Shown here: positions 14,242-26,453 of the stretch, one piece after another | How the letters are laid out: each line of letters opens with the position of its first letter | Numbering within the stretch: the stretch's first letter is position 1 | Origin: Paramecium pentaurelia | Lineage: Eukaryota; Ciliophora; Oligohymenophorea; Peniculida; Parameciidae | Reading direction: 5' to 3' | DNA length: 64,000 bases | Assembly (NCBI GenBank): GCA_905183005.1 | Contig: CAJJDO010000021.1 | Location: forward strand, 318,773 to 382,772 | The notes under the pieces: generated by a model | What the model saw: the letters and a program-made list of their open reading frames with translations, nothing else | What the model was told of the DNA's origin: nothing | The model's database searches: none | Translations under genes and position numbers: made by a program

Positions 14242-14556
14242 TCAACAATAACCTACACGATCTCTAGGAATGATCTTCAATTCTGAACCATGTTTCAAAA
14301 ACACATTGCCTGATGTCTATTGAAGTGATACTCCAGTTCCTGCATTTGTTATTATAGCACTTGTAGCTGGATTCACTTTAAACTATTCTTAATTATGTCA
14401 TTCTATTACCTCTTCAGCTACATATTTGACAACTGCACTAAATGGAGCTTCTTATGGCACTCTATTAACATTAATGAATTATATTTACGATACTGTTCTA
14501 AATGCCAAATTTGGGTCTGATGTATTTACTATCTTGAAAGTCACCTTATTTTACAT
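14242..14556 (-). CDS. UFM1: Ubiquitin-fold modifier 1 (UFM1)
   Basis: Minus-strand gene of 86 residues after removal of two 27-nt introns (14383-14409 and 14462-14488). UFM1 is a small ubiquitin-like protein conjugated to target lysines (ribosomal and ER-associated proteins) by UBA5, UFC1 and UFL1. The match to animal UFM1 is close: VTFKIVNTSDPNLAFRTVSV at the start, ATSAIITNAGTGVSLQQTSG in the middle, and GNVFLKHGSELKIIPRDRVG near the end. It terminates VG-YC, so the two residues after the glycine would be removed by the UFSP protease to expose the conjugating Gly. Length is that of the family (85 in human). Its start codon lies only 13 bases from the start of the divergent zinc-finger gene at 14570. 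Confidence 0.96.
14383..14409 (-). other. UFM1 intron 2, 27 nt
   Basis: GT...AG intron on the minus strand (gtaatagaatgac...aatag). Splicing joins VAEE to FKVNPATSAI, exactly as in UFM1 homologues. It contains an in-frame TGA, so retention would truncate the protein. Confidence 0.93.
14462..14488 (-). other. UFM1 intron 1, 27 nt
   Basis: GT...AG intron on the minus strand (gtaaatataattc...taatag). It splits the codon for Ser in FRTVS; splicing restores the conserved FRTVSVP stretch. A good anchor for the intron size class in this genome. Confidence 0.93.
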
Positions 14557-14569
14557 ATAATATTTATTA

Positions 14570-15308
14570 ATGCAACACGACTCTGAAAGTGAATAATAAT
14601 ATTTCAATGATGTTGATGAATACTTTCTCAATCTACCACAAAAATGTTGGGAATAAAAAAGAATATACTATCAGGAGCTATAGATATCTACATTAAAAAA
14701 TGGGTCAAACTCAATGATATATATGAAACTAAACAATTAAAATCAAGAATTAATTATTATGCTTCAATCTATAGAACACATTAAGAATTACATAGACTTT
14801 TAGCTAATAGTACTACTAATACTTAAGAATTGAGTTAATTATTACAAAAAATGACTCAAATGAAAATGGTAACATATTTTATTTATACTTTAGTAAACTA
14901 TAGCTTAATAACCTAAAATTAAAAAAGTTCCTGTTCCTAAATTTTATGTTTGTCCTGTAACCACTTGTAAAAAAACATTCTATGACAATTCTAAATTAAG
15001 TAGATATTAATTAGTACAAACTGGAGAAAAACCTTTTAAATGTGAATTTATGTTAAAAAGGATTCTTTTTAGATTTCAATCTTAAAACTCATCTACGTAT
15101 ACATACTGGAGAAAAACCATATACTTGTAAATATCTTGATTGCCAAATGAAATTTAGTTAGTCTAGCAATCTTACTGCTCATTTAAAAAATCACTAAAAT
15201 CCTGATTATGTTGGTAATAATTATATTAGATTATGCATAGTATCAGATAGTGAAGAAGTTATAGATGAGTTTGAAGAAGAAATTGGTAATGAAGATGTTG
15301 ATTAATGA
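14570..15308 (+). pseudogene. Decayed YY1-type C2H2 zinc-finger gene
   Basis: Three C2H2 fingers are recognisable and resemble the YY1/REX1 finger block: CPVTTCKKTFYDNSKL with linker TGEKPF, then GFFLDFNLKTHLRIHTGEKP, then CKYLDCQMKFSQSSNL. The gene is damaged. In finger 1 both zinc-ligand histidines are gone (SRYQLVQ where SRHQLVH is expected). In finger 2 the reading frame shifts by one base between its two cysteines (around 15043-15053). An upstream shift near 14650-14660 lies in a run of A; the alternative 29-nt intron there would create a TGA. A 25-nt intron near 14870-14895 is normal. The acidic C-terminus ends in TGA at 15308. It could be a true pseudogene or partly a sequence error, but the two histidine substitutions argue for decay. 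A working protein would be a DNA-binding regulator. Confidence 0.65.
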
Positions 15309-15351
15309 AATTTTATAATAATTAGTTGGTAAAATTATTTTATCATTAATA

Positions 15352-16165
15352 ATGGATACTAAGGCATACTCAGAAATCTCTGAGAAGGCATTAATAACTG
15401 AGTTGTATAGAAGATATCGTTGTTAAGAAGAAGGATTAAAGAAACGTATTGTATTACTGGGAATGCCTGGAGCTGGTAAGTTTAGAGTTTTATATATATA
15501 TAGGAAAGGGTACACATTCAGCAAAAATGTTGGCCCGTTTTTGTATGTGTCATTTATCAACAGGAGACCTTCTTAGGGAAGAAGTCAGATCTGGAAGTGA
15601 TTTTGGAAAGCGTCTTAAAGGTATTATGGATAGAGGTGAGTTAATTGAGGATGAAGTTATGTGTAATTTAATCAAATACCAATTAGCCAAGTAATTATAA
15701 CCTTAAATTTAGGCCTGCATGTGCAAATGGAGCTATTTTGGATGGCTTTCCAAGAACTATTCCTTAAGCTCAAAAATTAGATGAAATTTTAAAATCGAGT
15801 GGATAATAAATTGATCAAGCTATCTTCATGAACGTCAGAGAAGATACTGTTATTGATCGTTTAGGAGGTAGATGGACCCATCTAACTTCTGGAAGAACAT
15901 ATAACTATAAGTTTAATCCTCCAAAATAATATGGAAAAGATGATATTACAGGAGAGGATTTAATATAGAGAGAAGATGATAAAGAGAGTACTATTAGAAA
16001 TAGATTAAGAATATATTAGAGTAAAACATCTCCAATTGTTGATTATTATAGATAGTATACATTAATATTTATTATTTTAGGAGAGGCATTTTGCATGAGA
16101 TCAATGCAGAAAGATAAGTAGATGAAATTTGGAGAGAAATCAAGAACATTGTTAAATAGAAATGA
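15352..16165 (+). CDS. Adenylate kinase
   Basis: Converts ATP + AMP to 2 ADP. 245 residues after three introns (15476-15503, 15691-15712 and 16055-16080; 28, 22 and 26 nt). The P-loop GMPGAGKGTHS lies at about residues 37-47 and is interrupted by intron 1 inside its glycine codon. The NMP-binding part follows (STGDLLREEV), then the AMP-site signature LDGFPRT and a long-type LID region (GRWTHLTSGRTYNYKFNPP) ending in the conserved REDD. The LID lacks a four-cysteine zinc site. An N-terminal extension of about 30 residues precedes the core and does not look like a clear transit peptide. Cytosolic or ciliary ATP buffering is likely. It lies 43 bases after the decayed zinc-finger gene. Confidence 0.95.
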
Positions 16166-16280
16166 TTAATGTATTTTAAATCTTAAATATAATTGAATTT
16201 AAGCAAATCTTATATATTATTTTTTAATAATACGTACTTTCATTTATATTTACTTTATATTTAATAAAAATAATATAATA

Positions 16281-18936
16281 ATGCTGATATTATTAATTAT
16301 TACTGTAACAACTGGAAGGCTCATAACAAATCTTAATAAAGGATGGAAATTTAGAAGATCTGATAATAATACTTGGTATCCAGCAAATGTGCCATCAACT
16401 ATTCATATGGATTTATTTGATAATAAATTAATAGATGATCCTTATTTTGGTAATGTGTTTTTATGATAAATGAAGAGGATAATTTGATGAGTATGTATGA
16501 GTTAGAATTGGAAGATTGGGAATATAAACTAGAATTTACAAATAATGAATTTGATTATGATATAAATGAATTAGTATTTGAAGGAATAGATACTCATGCT
16601 GATGTGTATTTAAATGATATACAAGTATATATATTCAGATTAATAGATAGATCTTAAAAGCAAATAATCAACATAGAACTTGGAGAGTGATGATCTAAAA
16701 TTTATAGGTTTAAAATACTCTTAGAATATACTTTCATTCTGCAGCCAGACATGATTTAATGAAATAATTATAAGATAGTCCACTCAATTTACCTTACAAT
16801 TATACATATTCAAGGAAAGCAGCATATCATTATGGATGGGATTGGGGACCAAGGATTGTGACATGTGGTATATGGAAAGATGTTTATTTGGATCAATATG
16901 ATTATGGAAGAATTGTAAGTATGCATGCAAGAGCACTTAAAATTTATGAGAAAAGTGTTGTTATTGAAATTAATATTGAAACTTATTTAATAAATGTAGG
17001 TACTTACACAATTGAAGTTTAATTCAAAGGTTTAGATGAAATTACAATTAATAATCAATACCCTTTAAATATTGTAAACACTAAATTCTTATATAATGTG
17101 AGTGATATTGAATTATGGTGGCCAATAGGATAAGGTCAATAAAAATTGTATCAATTGTAGGCATATTTAATTAAAAATGAATCATATGTGGATTATTTAA
17201 AAATCACTACAGGTTTTAGAGTTGCACAATGGATTTAAGAAAAAGATGGAGATAAAACTTAGACATTTAAATTTAGAATTAATGGAAGAGTAAATTTTCT
17301 TATTATTAAAAAAAGGATGTATATTTGAAAGGTGCCAATTATATACCACCAGAAATGTCTTTACCTAGAGCCTTGAAGAATCCATCTATATATGAGAGAA
17401 TATTTTAAGATTCAATAGCTGCTGGTTATAATGGATTAAGGTTCTGGGGAGGAGGTTAATTTGAATATGATATCTTTTATGAACTTGCTGATAAATATGG
17501 AATTATTATTTGGCATGATCTAATGTTTGCTTGTGCAATGTATCCAGGAACTGATGATTTTATTGCCAATGTTTAAGCAGAATTAAAAGACAATGTCAAA
17601 AGACTTAGAATTCATCCATCTATTGTTTTATGGAATGGAAATAATGAAGTTGAAATAGGATGGAAAGAATGGGGTTGGAAGAAGAATAGAGTTGAATAAG
17701 AAGTTTCAATGCTTTAATAATGGTATAATATATTGTTTCTCTAAGCTATTCCAAATGTTCTAAATGAAATACATCCAGAAATGTAATACAATATTATATA
17801 ATCTAGTTATTATTGGCCTACATCTCCATCTACTTCTGTTAATAATGTAGAGGAATTAGGATTTGGAGATATTCATTATTGGGGAGTTTGGGCATCTAAA
17901 CACTAAATTGAAAATTATACTAAATTTATTGGTAGATTCAATAGTGAATATGGAATGCAAGCCATGATTGATGTCAATAATTTTAAGAAAGTTGTACCAA
18001 AACAATATGATTTGAATTTTGATTCCCCTGTATTTTAAATTCATGAAAGACATATAAGAGGGATACCATTAATCAAAGAATACTTAAAAAACTATACTAA
18101 TTATAATAGTAATGTACACTCCTTTTTACAATTAACCTATTTCTCTTAAATTATTTAACATTTATCTTTACAAACAGCCATAACATCATTAAGATCTGCA
18201 AAACCATACAATATGGGTACTTTTTATTGGTAAATTAATGATGTATGGCCAGTAATCTCTTGGGCCTCTGTTGATTATTATGGTTGCTGGAAAGGAGGAC
18301 ATTATGCTGCAAAAAAGTATCATTCTGATCCTGCTTTAACTACTATTTAAAATGAAGATTAAATCTAAGTCTATTTAGTAAATGATAATATTGTAAATTA
18401 TACTGGAAATGTTACTATAGAATTGAAATAATATAATGGTTTTATTGTTAAGTCATGGGAGTATAAATTTTAAGAGATATCTTAAAATGCTTCAAAGAGA
18501 TTATTGAATTATTATATACAAAATTACAACTAAACATACCGATCCTTATATTTATAAATGAAGTAAATTTAAATTAAATAATAGTTTTTATTGTAATCAA
18601 AAAAATTGTGATTATCGTGGTGTGTATAATTTTGGCAGACCCAAAGAATGGCAACTTTAAAAACCAGATATTTCTTATACATTATAAGGTAATACAATTA
18701 CATTTATATCTAAATCATTGGCTAAATATGTCTATGTATTTAGTAATTCGGATTGCATTAATCTCTCCGATAATTTCTTTGATTTATCCCCTGATGTTCC
18801 TTATATGATAACTATGAAAGAACCAAAAAAGTTTAGTTTCTTCAGTTATTATGATTTATTGATAACTGCAGTAAATAGTGACCTTCTCTTATTGAATGAA
18901 GGAATAACAGCACTTATTTTGTATATGATTTTATGA
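16281..18936 (+). CDS. Beta-mannosidase (GH2), secreted or lysosomal
   Basis: 849 residues after four introns (23, 26, 26 and 31 nt). Cleaves terminal beta-linked mannose from glycoprotein and plant oligosaccharides, probably in lysosomes or food vacuoles. It begins with a signal peptide (MLILLIITVTTG). GH2 family hallmarks appear in order: WYPANVPSTIHMDLFDNKLI at the start, YHYGWDWGPRIVTCGIW, ELWWPIGQGQQ and KGANYIPPEM. The acid/base Glu is at about residue 431 in WNGNNE, and the nucleophile Glu at about 531 in FNSEYGMQ. YWQINDVWPVISWASVDYYG closes the barrel. Length fits the family. The last 25 residues after the SDNFFDL motif are less certain. Confidence 0.95.
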
Positions 18937-19126
18937 TTATCCTTAGATCTGAAAATGATTGAGACATTCTTCTATATTAAATATAAAAATGATAGATATC
19001 TTAATTAATTTGTTTGTAACTTTCATTTGAGTGTTTTATAAGTTAAATATTCTAATTTTTTAGAATGAATGTCCAAAAGAATCTTTTATTAAATTATTTT
19101 ATCTAAAACTTATTTTATTCTTAATA

Positions 19127-19918
19127 ATGGATTCTCTCAATAGTAAAGATGATAAATTTACAACTATGACTGACAGTGCTTAATTGAAATCATTTATCTT
19201 AAATAAAAATATCAATATCAAAGAAAAATCTAAATTTGTGAAAATTATCCCTCAAAATTTACTTAGAATCTCAACAATGCATCAACTTAAAAAATAATAA
19301 ACACTAACTTTACCAACTGATAGATCAAGTAATTTATCTAGAGAAAATGAATAATTTAATGATAAGTTTTTGGTAGAAAATATAGAAAAAAAATAGTAAT
19401 AACTTAAGCATAAGACCTCTCGATTTAAAAATCTTTTAAATGGAAGAAGAATTAAAACATCAGGAGATCATTTTTAAGATTATAAAGAAGAATATAAAAA
19501 GGTTGTAGAAGCTGGTTATAATGAAATAGAAGAGAATTTTTAATTGTAAATTATTATAAATACATATATTAGTTGTTAAGCTTCTTTGCATGATTAAAGA
19601 TAAAATTTAATGAATGCTGAAATAGAATTGCAAGAAAACCAAAAAGAATTAGAATTACTTCAAGATCAAATTAGTACTTTAAAAGAAGCTATTTATTTAA
19701 CTAAAGGTTAAAGTAAAAAGTCTTTGAATGACATTTTATTTAGAAATCGATTAAGATAAAATAAAGAAAGAAAATTGACTTAAGAACTATTAGAATTTGT
19801 CAATCATCTTTCTATTTAATATGATTATCATATTACTTCTTTGAAAGAATATTTATAAAGTTTCAAAACAGAATTGAGTGAAATATTAATTGAAAATGAA
19901 TATACTGAGAAATCTTGA
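19127..19918 (+). CDS. Coiled-coil protein, 263 aa
   Basis: Intron-free frame of 264 codons. The first 130 residues are basic and S/T/N-rich. From about residue 150 there is a coiled coil (NAEIELQENQKELELLQDQI). No signal peptide, membrane segment or enzyme motif was seen. The start ATG follows an AT-rich spacer of about 190 bases after the beta-mannosidase stop. Family not recognised; length and composition suggest a small cytoskeletal or scaffold protein. Confidence 0.75.
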
Positions 19919-20053
19919 TTTATTTGAAATTTTATTTTTTTTCAATGATTAAAATAAGATTCATATAGTAATAATTATTCTTTAAATTATCTATTACACA
20001 TATTTTATTTTTCAACATTTTGATAATGATTTATTTCTTAATCATAATCTTTT

Positions 20054-20755
20054 TCAATTTATATATATTTCTTCAGATTCTGTTTAAAAAAAGATACTCC
20101 TAATTTATTATTAATAGTTATTTGATTTAATCAAATCCCAACATTCCTGTTTCTTTATAAATTCTAAAGCAGATAGAAAACTAATTAAATAATGTCCTGT
20201 ATCATGTTCCAATAATAGATCATCTCTTTTTGATTTAGCCCAAGATTTCTCAAGAAATTTACATTTAATTTGATTCTATGAAAATCTAGAGATTATTTTC
20301 TTATAATAAAACTTGAATTACTTCTGTTATCATTTCTTTAAAGAGAATGATTAATGGTTGGTGTGGGTATTCTTTTTAGTTTATTAAAAGTAATAGATTT
20401 TAAAATTATCAGTTTTGATATTTAACTAATCAAATTGATTAATTTATTATAATAGTAATCTTGGTAAATGTAATGGAGATTATTATCTATAATTGATTAA
20501 TTCTCTATTATCTTAAGTTATGTAATATTCATAAAAATTATTTCAATAACAGTGAGCAATCAAAAGAGATTCAACATCTGGTTTATAATTACAATCCTTC
20601 AATTCTAATCGTTTAATTTCAAAATTTTGAATTCTCAATGGTAATATTTTACAAATATACTAATCATCAGAAAGTCTCATTTAAACATTGAGATCCTTTC
20701 CTTACCTTTATTATATAAATCTTAAATCGAGTTGTTAAAATGAAATTGAATTCAT
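20054..20755 (-). pseudogene. Interrupted ORF, probable pseudogene
   Basis: One minus-strand frame of 234 codons begins with an ATG at 20755 and ends in TGA at 20054-20056, but carries in-frame TGA at 20543-20545 and 20330-20332. The flanking pieces look coding (VQMRLSDDQYICKILPLRI; CKFLEKSWAKSKRDDLLLE; LSALEFIKKQECWDLIKSN), with Cys, Trp and His that random AT-rich DNA rarely gives. A 39-nt GT...AG intron could remove the first TGA. No GT lies close enough upstream to remove the second. Both TGAs sit where a Trp would fit, as if from TGG to TGA changes. Alternatives are two adjacent genes, sequencing error or readthrough. No domain recognised. Confidence 0.45.
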
Positions 20756-20880
20756 TTTAATAATTATTTTTTAAACAACTAATTTCTTGAAATAATAATG
20801 ATATAAGAAAAATCATATTAATTTCTATTAAACAAAGGTAATATAACATAGAATAGAATAAAATTATAATTTCTATATGA

Positions 20881-23800
20881 TCAAGCAACGAATTATTAGA
20901 CTTCGTCATCATTAGTATACTAGGCTACAACTACAGAACTTTTAGATTTCTTTAATCTTTGAAAACTCCTTCTGGCATTTTGTTAAATTAAAACAGCAGC
21001 CATATATTAACCACTATCAAACTCAGTTTCTAAATTAGAAACTTGAGAAAATGCTTTTTCCATTAATGGTTGAAGTTTTAATTTAATAATATCTTTTGAG
21101 ATTTCAAAACTAAAAATATAAATTTTATTTACTTGGAAACAAATCCACTTGATTCTAAGAAATCTTATGCTGCACAAATGAGAGCTTGATAGTAAAAATA
21201 CATATTCTTGCCATTCAAATTATATACAGGTAAATTTAATTAAGCCATACGTATTCTTTATTAGGCTGCTGAATATTTCAATTTAGACCACTAATAATAT
21301 AAGAAAAATATAATTACTCCTAAAGGTTATGGTAATCCAATCATAAATTAAGTGAAATATTTACATTACATAAAACCAGTAGCATTCTTATCATAATCCT
21401 TCCATTATTATTAAAAGTTCTCTACATCTGACTTTTTTATTGGAGCATTTTCTTCTTTACTTGTTTTTTAGAATCCCTATTAATTTATATTTATAAAATA
21501 ATTACTTCAATAATGATTGCAACAAATAGATTCAACATAATTAAAGAAACAATAATCATAAATATAATCATTAATAATATTCCACCAACATTTCCACATC
21601 CCATAAAACCATATTCAGCATAATTAGCATAATCATTAAAATCAAAACAAATATCATTTGGTTATGCAGTTCTTGCAGTATCCATCATTACTAAATTCCA
21701 ATCTTCTCCAGTAGAACATTTAAATAATGTAAATAAACTAACTCCAAAAGAACTAAAATTTGAATTTTCTGTTACTCCTTCACCTCTTTTTACATATGGA
21801 AATAAATTCATAAAAACAACTGCAAAAATAAATAACATTATTCCTAACAAACCACCTACACTCACTAATCCAGGTAATGTTACTAAAAATGTTCCAAAAA
21901 TAATTCTTAAATTTTTTGCACTCTTAATTAGTCTTAATACTCTAAAAATTCTAAATGTTCTTAAAATAGATGTAGCTGTACCAACATTATTTAACACATT
22001 ACTTTATTCTAATATTACACCTAAAATTGTTAATAACACAACTGTGAAATCGAAAACATTCCAACCTGATGTGAAATAAAATTTCCTATATACTATTAAT
22101 TTCAATATTGCCTCTATTGAAAAAACAGCCAAAAATATCCAATTTAAAATTTATATGGCATCTGTTAATTCTTATGGAGATCTTAAATATTAGATCATCA
22201 TAACACAAGTATTCAAAATTATAACAACTAATATGAATATCTCAAATTTATTTGATGATATAATTTCATTAAGTTATCTAATAAATTTGTGTTTAGAAAT
22301 TTTGAATTTCTCAATCGGAGTACTTTAATATATTTTTTGTTAAATTTCATACCATTCTAATTCTTACTTACTTAAATCTCTCATTTAACTTAATCTGTCT
22401 TTCTCACTTTAAAATGCTTCAACTATAACTCCTGCAAATAAATTGATTATAAAAAATGAACCAACTATTATAAAAAATACAAAATAAAATGCCCATCCAT
22501 ATGCATAATTTTCTTTTGGATTCAAATTAATGCCTCTACTATCAATTCCATCAGACATTAAATTAATCCATCCTTCAGTTGTTGATATTACAAATAAAGT
22601 AATCATTGCATTCAATACATTATCAAAATTAAAATTTTTATTTGACCAAGATCCCCCTTTATCAAAACATTCTAATTTATCATCTACTTCCTATATATCA
22701 CAATAATAATAAGCTCCTTTAAATTAAGTTACTCCAAATATTCCAAATAATAAAAAGAAAATTAAACAAACCAAAGCAATATTCATCATCTAAGATAAAC
22801 TATTGAATAAAGCATTTATAGACATTTTTAAATCTTCATTTCTTACTATCAATCTAAGAGGTCTAAGTACTCTAATAACTCTTAAAATCTTTATTTTTGA
22901 AAATGTTTATGCTTGATTTTAATCAAATGCTAAAGATGAAAAAATGATAACAATAAGATCTAAAATATTACCTGGAGATCTAATATAACTATCTGGACCA
23001 TTTATTATAAATCCTTTACTAATTATTTTTAATAAAGCTTCACAAATAAATAAGGCTGTAATAATTTCATCAATTACATTAAGAGTTGTACTATTTGATG
23101 AGGAAAGTGGATCATCTAATGCTAATAATATGCTTGAAATTATTATAATAATTAAGATAAAAAACTCAAAATACTTATGATTAATAAATTTGCTTATTTT
23201 AATTCTAATTTTATTTTAAGGTGGGAATATATATAAAGATACTCCTTCTAGCTAAGACTAATTTAATGTACTATTAAAAACTATTGCTGATGCCATAAAT
23301 TATTATGATAAATTCTTAAATCTTGTAGCTGAATTGTTATTTGTTTATTAATTAGATGCAGATTTAATAACTTAAAAAGATTATTAAGCCTACTCTGGTG
23401 AAATTTGATTTATTTTTATACTTTATTAATTTTCTGCCATAGATTAATCATGTCTACTTGAATGAAGATTATGATTTTCTTCAATAGATTAACTTGACTC
23501 TACATTTGCTTCATGAAAATTATTTATTAAAATAGCTATGAATAATTTCAACAATATGAAGTTTCCAAATATAATTACTATAACAAAATAAATTACTGGA
23601 TATATAGATTCCAAATCATACATAAATGTATAAGCAATTGTATTCCAAGATTCATTAGTCAAAAGCATAAATACTACTAACATTGAAGTCAAATAATTAT
23701 TAAAGTTATATCTATAAGGTGTTTTATAAGCAAATAATTCCATCCCCAAAAGAGCTGCAACAGACATAAATAACAATAATAGAATAATAAAATAAGCAAT

Positions 23801-25770
23801 ACCACCTACAGTAGCTGCAATAGCAGTTAATAATTTCCTAAAACTGCTCCATGTACGTGCTAATTTAAATAATCTAAATAATCTTAATGTTCTAAATGCC
23901 TATATAGCTGAAAAGCTACCTCCACTTGAATCATTGCCTGCACTACTAAGAATCCATTCAATTAATGATAATATAACTATTACAGCATCAAAGATATTCA
24001 TTGAATCCTTTAAATAATTAGTATCAAATGCTATTAATTTCAAAGTCATTTCAATTGTAAAAATGACAGTGAATACTTAATTAGCTATATCTAAGATATC
24101 ACTTTCAGTTTTTGAAATTGGATATCTGTCTAAAGACAAAGTAATTGTATTTAAAATAATAACAGAAGTTATAAAAGCCAAAAAATACCTATTTTCAATA
24201 ATTATAATTAAAACTAATTGAAATTACCTAAATTTAGATTAATTTAATTTCAAACTTTTTTATTTAGATGATTATCTACGTGGTTATTGAACTTGTTCAA
24301 CAGTATTACTCTTAGAAATTTATTATTATTCACCATTATTTTAATTATCCTAATTTTTAATTGTATTTATTTCATTTTTATTTTATGGTATTTGCTCCCT
24401 TATTTATTAATCTTGTTCTATTTGATGATTTTATGTCTAATCTCCATTATTAATATTGCTGGTCAATGCTATTGGATCAACTTATTGTTCTTCTTCCTCA
24501 TTTTATTCTAACTCTTCTTCATGTTCATCTAATTGTTAAGATGAAGCTGATGCCTATGAATTCTTAATACTTGATCTCATTTATGCTTCTATAAAACTAC
24601 TATTAATGACAGCTAAAATTATGTTTACAACAAAGAAGGATCCCAAAAATATTAACAATAAGAAGTAAATGTAAACTATAACTGTTGACAATGCTTCCTA
24701 ATACATAAAAATTAACTTAGTCCAACCTTCTGTTGTTAAAGCTTAAAATATAGTAAATGTAGCTAAAAAGATATTATTGAAATTAGTATAGCCATAATTA
24801 AAGTTTTCATCATCTAATTCTTACTAAGGTAGATTATAAGTATTTGGATTCCCACAATATGTTCCTTCAGGACAGTTTGAAGAATCTTAACATAATTTAG
24901 AGTAATTAGAGGCCTTCCAAACATTTCCTATAGGATATTCTGTCTCTCTACATCTGTTTTCTAATGCACCCATAAATATTTGCAATCCTAATATTCCAAA
25001 GAGGATTATGATAAATAGTAAAAAAATAACCACATTACCCAAAGCAGGCAAAGAATCTAATAATGATATGATTAGAACTTTCATCTCCTTCAATGAATTT
25101 ATTGATCTTAGAGGTCTCATTATTCTGATGATTCGAATTGCTGAAACTCTAGCAGAAATGAAAAGTGATATGATTCCTGTTATTACTACAATAAAATCAA
25201 TAAAGTTCCAGCCATCTCTTAAGTATGTTTATTTATCAAGCAAAAACCCCATAGCTATAATTTTTAAAAGGAACTCTATAATAAATATTGCAGTAAACAA
25301 ATATTCTAAACTATCTGTCCAATTACTTGGTGCTTCTGAATTATTCTCTCTCCAACTGTAGTCTTATGTTGCCAATAAAATTGAATTTAACAAAATGACA
25401 GTTATTATGAATCTATCAAACCAGCTAATATATAATTTATCTTATATATACATCCACTCTATCATCCAAATTGCCCATAATCTAATTTTGTTCTCAGCAT
25501 CGAATAAATTCAATGACTTTCTTGTATACTAAAGATAATAACTATCTACATACTGTCAATAGTTTTCCATGCACACTAAATTCGACTAAATCCCCAGGAT
25601 CATCCTTGCCTTGTTCAATCATCTATTTTTTATATCATTAACTTTATACATGATTCACTAAACTAGATAGATGTACGAGTCTCTTTTAGTTCTCTTAAGG
25701 CTATATCTACGTTTGGGCTTCATTTTGAACTTCTAGTTATGCTGAAATGTATTATACCTTAATCACTCAT
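20881..25770 (-). CDS. Four-repeat voltage-gated Ca2+ channel alpha subunit
   Basis: Large minus-strand gene with four six-TM repeats. Each has an arginine-studded S4 (for example repeat IV: SILRTFRIFRVLRLIKSA) and a pore loop. The selectivity positions read TTEGW in repeat I (24722-24736), TNESW in II (23645-23659), TTEGW in III (22568-22582) and TGEDW in IV (21698-21712). That is Glu in all four, as in Cav channels rather than Nav or NALCN. A C-terminal IQ-like motif (AAVLIQQNARRSFQRLKK) may bind calmodulin. The N-terminus is assembled through short introns of 25, 27 and 25 nt. In Paramecium such channels carry the ciliary Ca2+ action potential that drives reversal; assignment to cilia is inference. 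It follows the FG-protein gene on the same strand by 69 bases. Not every intron was resolved. Confidence 0.92.
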
Positions 25771-25839
25771 AATTTTATAATAAATGCTTGCAAGTATTTA
25801 TCATAGAACTCAACTAAAATTTTATAAACTAAATCAAAA

Positions 25840-26389
25840 TCAGTTCTTTTGTAAATTTGAGAATAAATTACATCCAGTTTAAGTATTTGAACTAAAATTA
25901 AAAAGGCCACCTGTTTAAGTCTACTGGATTTATTCTTTTGGTTATTGTGTAGAAAACATATTGCCAAATAAGGAAGTTCCCATATTAGATTATGATTGAA
26001 TTACATTATTCTAAATTTATTAAGATGGTTATAAAAACAAATTTTATTTATTGCTTGTTTCATCTTGGGTTATATTTAATGTTGTTGTTGTTGGATTTCC
26101 AAATTATACAGTATTTTTATTAATCAGACTATCAAATAATCCACCTTATGAAACTGATTAATTACTAGAATTAATTCCAAATGTGAAGTTTGCAGGTAAT
26201 AAATTTTAGGTGACACTTGAACCATTAATTATACTATCGTTATTTTAATTATCAAGATTGAAATCAGGAATTTATGTCTTATTAGTTTGAGTTATATTTT
26301 AAAAAAGAGATATTTGCTTTTATTCTTGTTTTTCTAATTAAGGTAATTATGCTTATAATAATTCAGGTTATTATTATTATTATTATTAA

Positions 26390-26453
<64 letters not shown>

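Noticed and set aside
20330..20545. Selenocysteine explanation for in-frame TGAs
   Set aside because: No SECIS-like hairpin could be identified by eye and the TGA contexts do not resemble a known selenoprotein.
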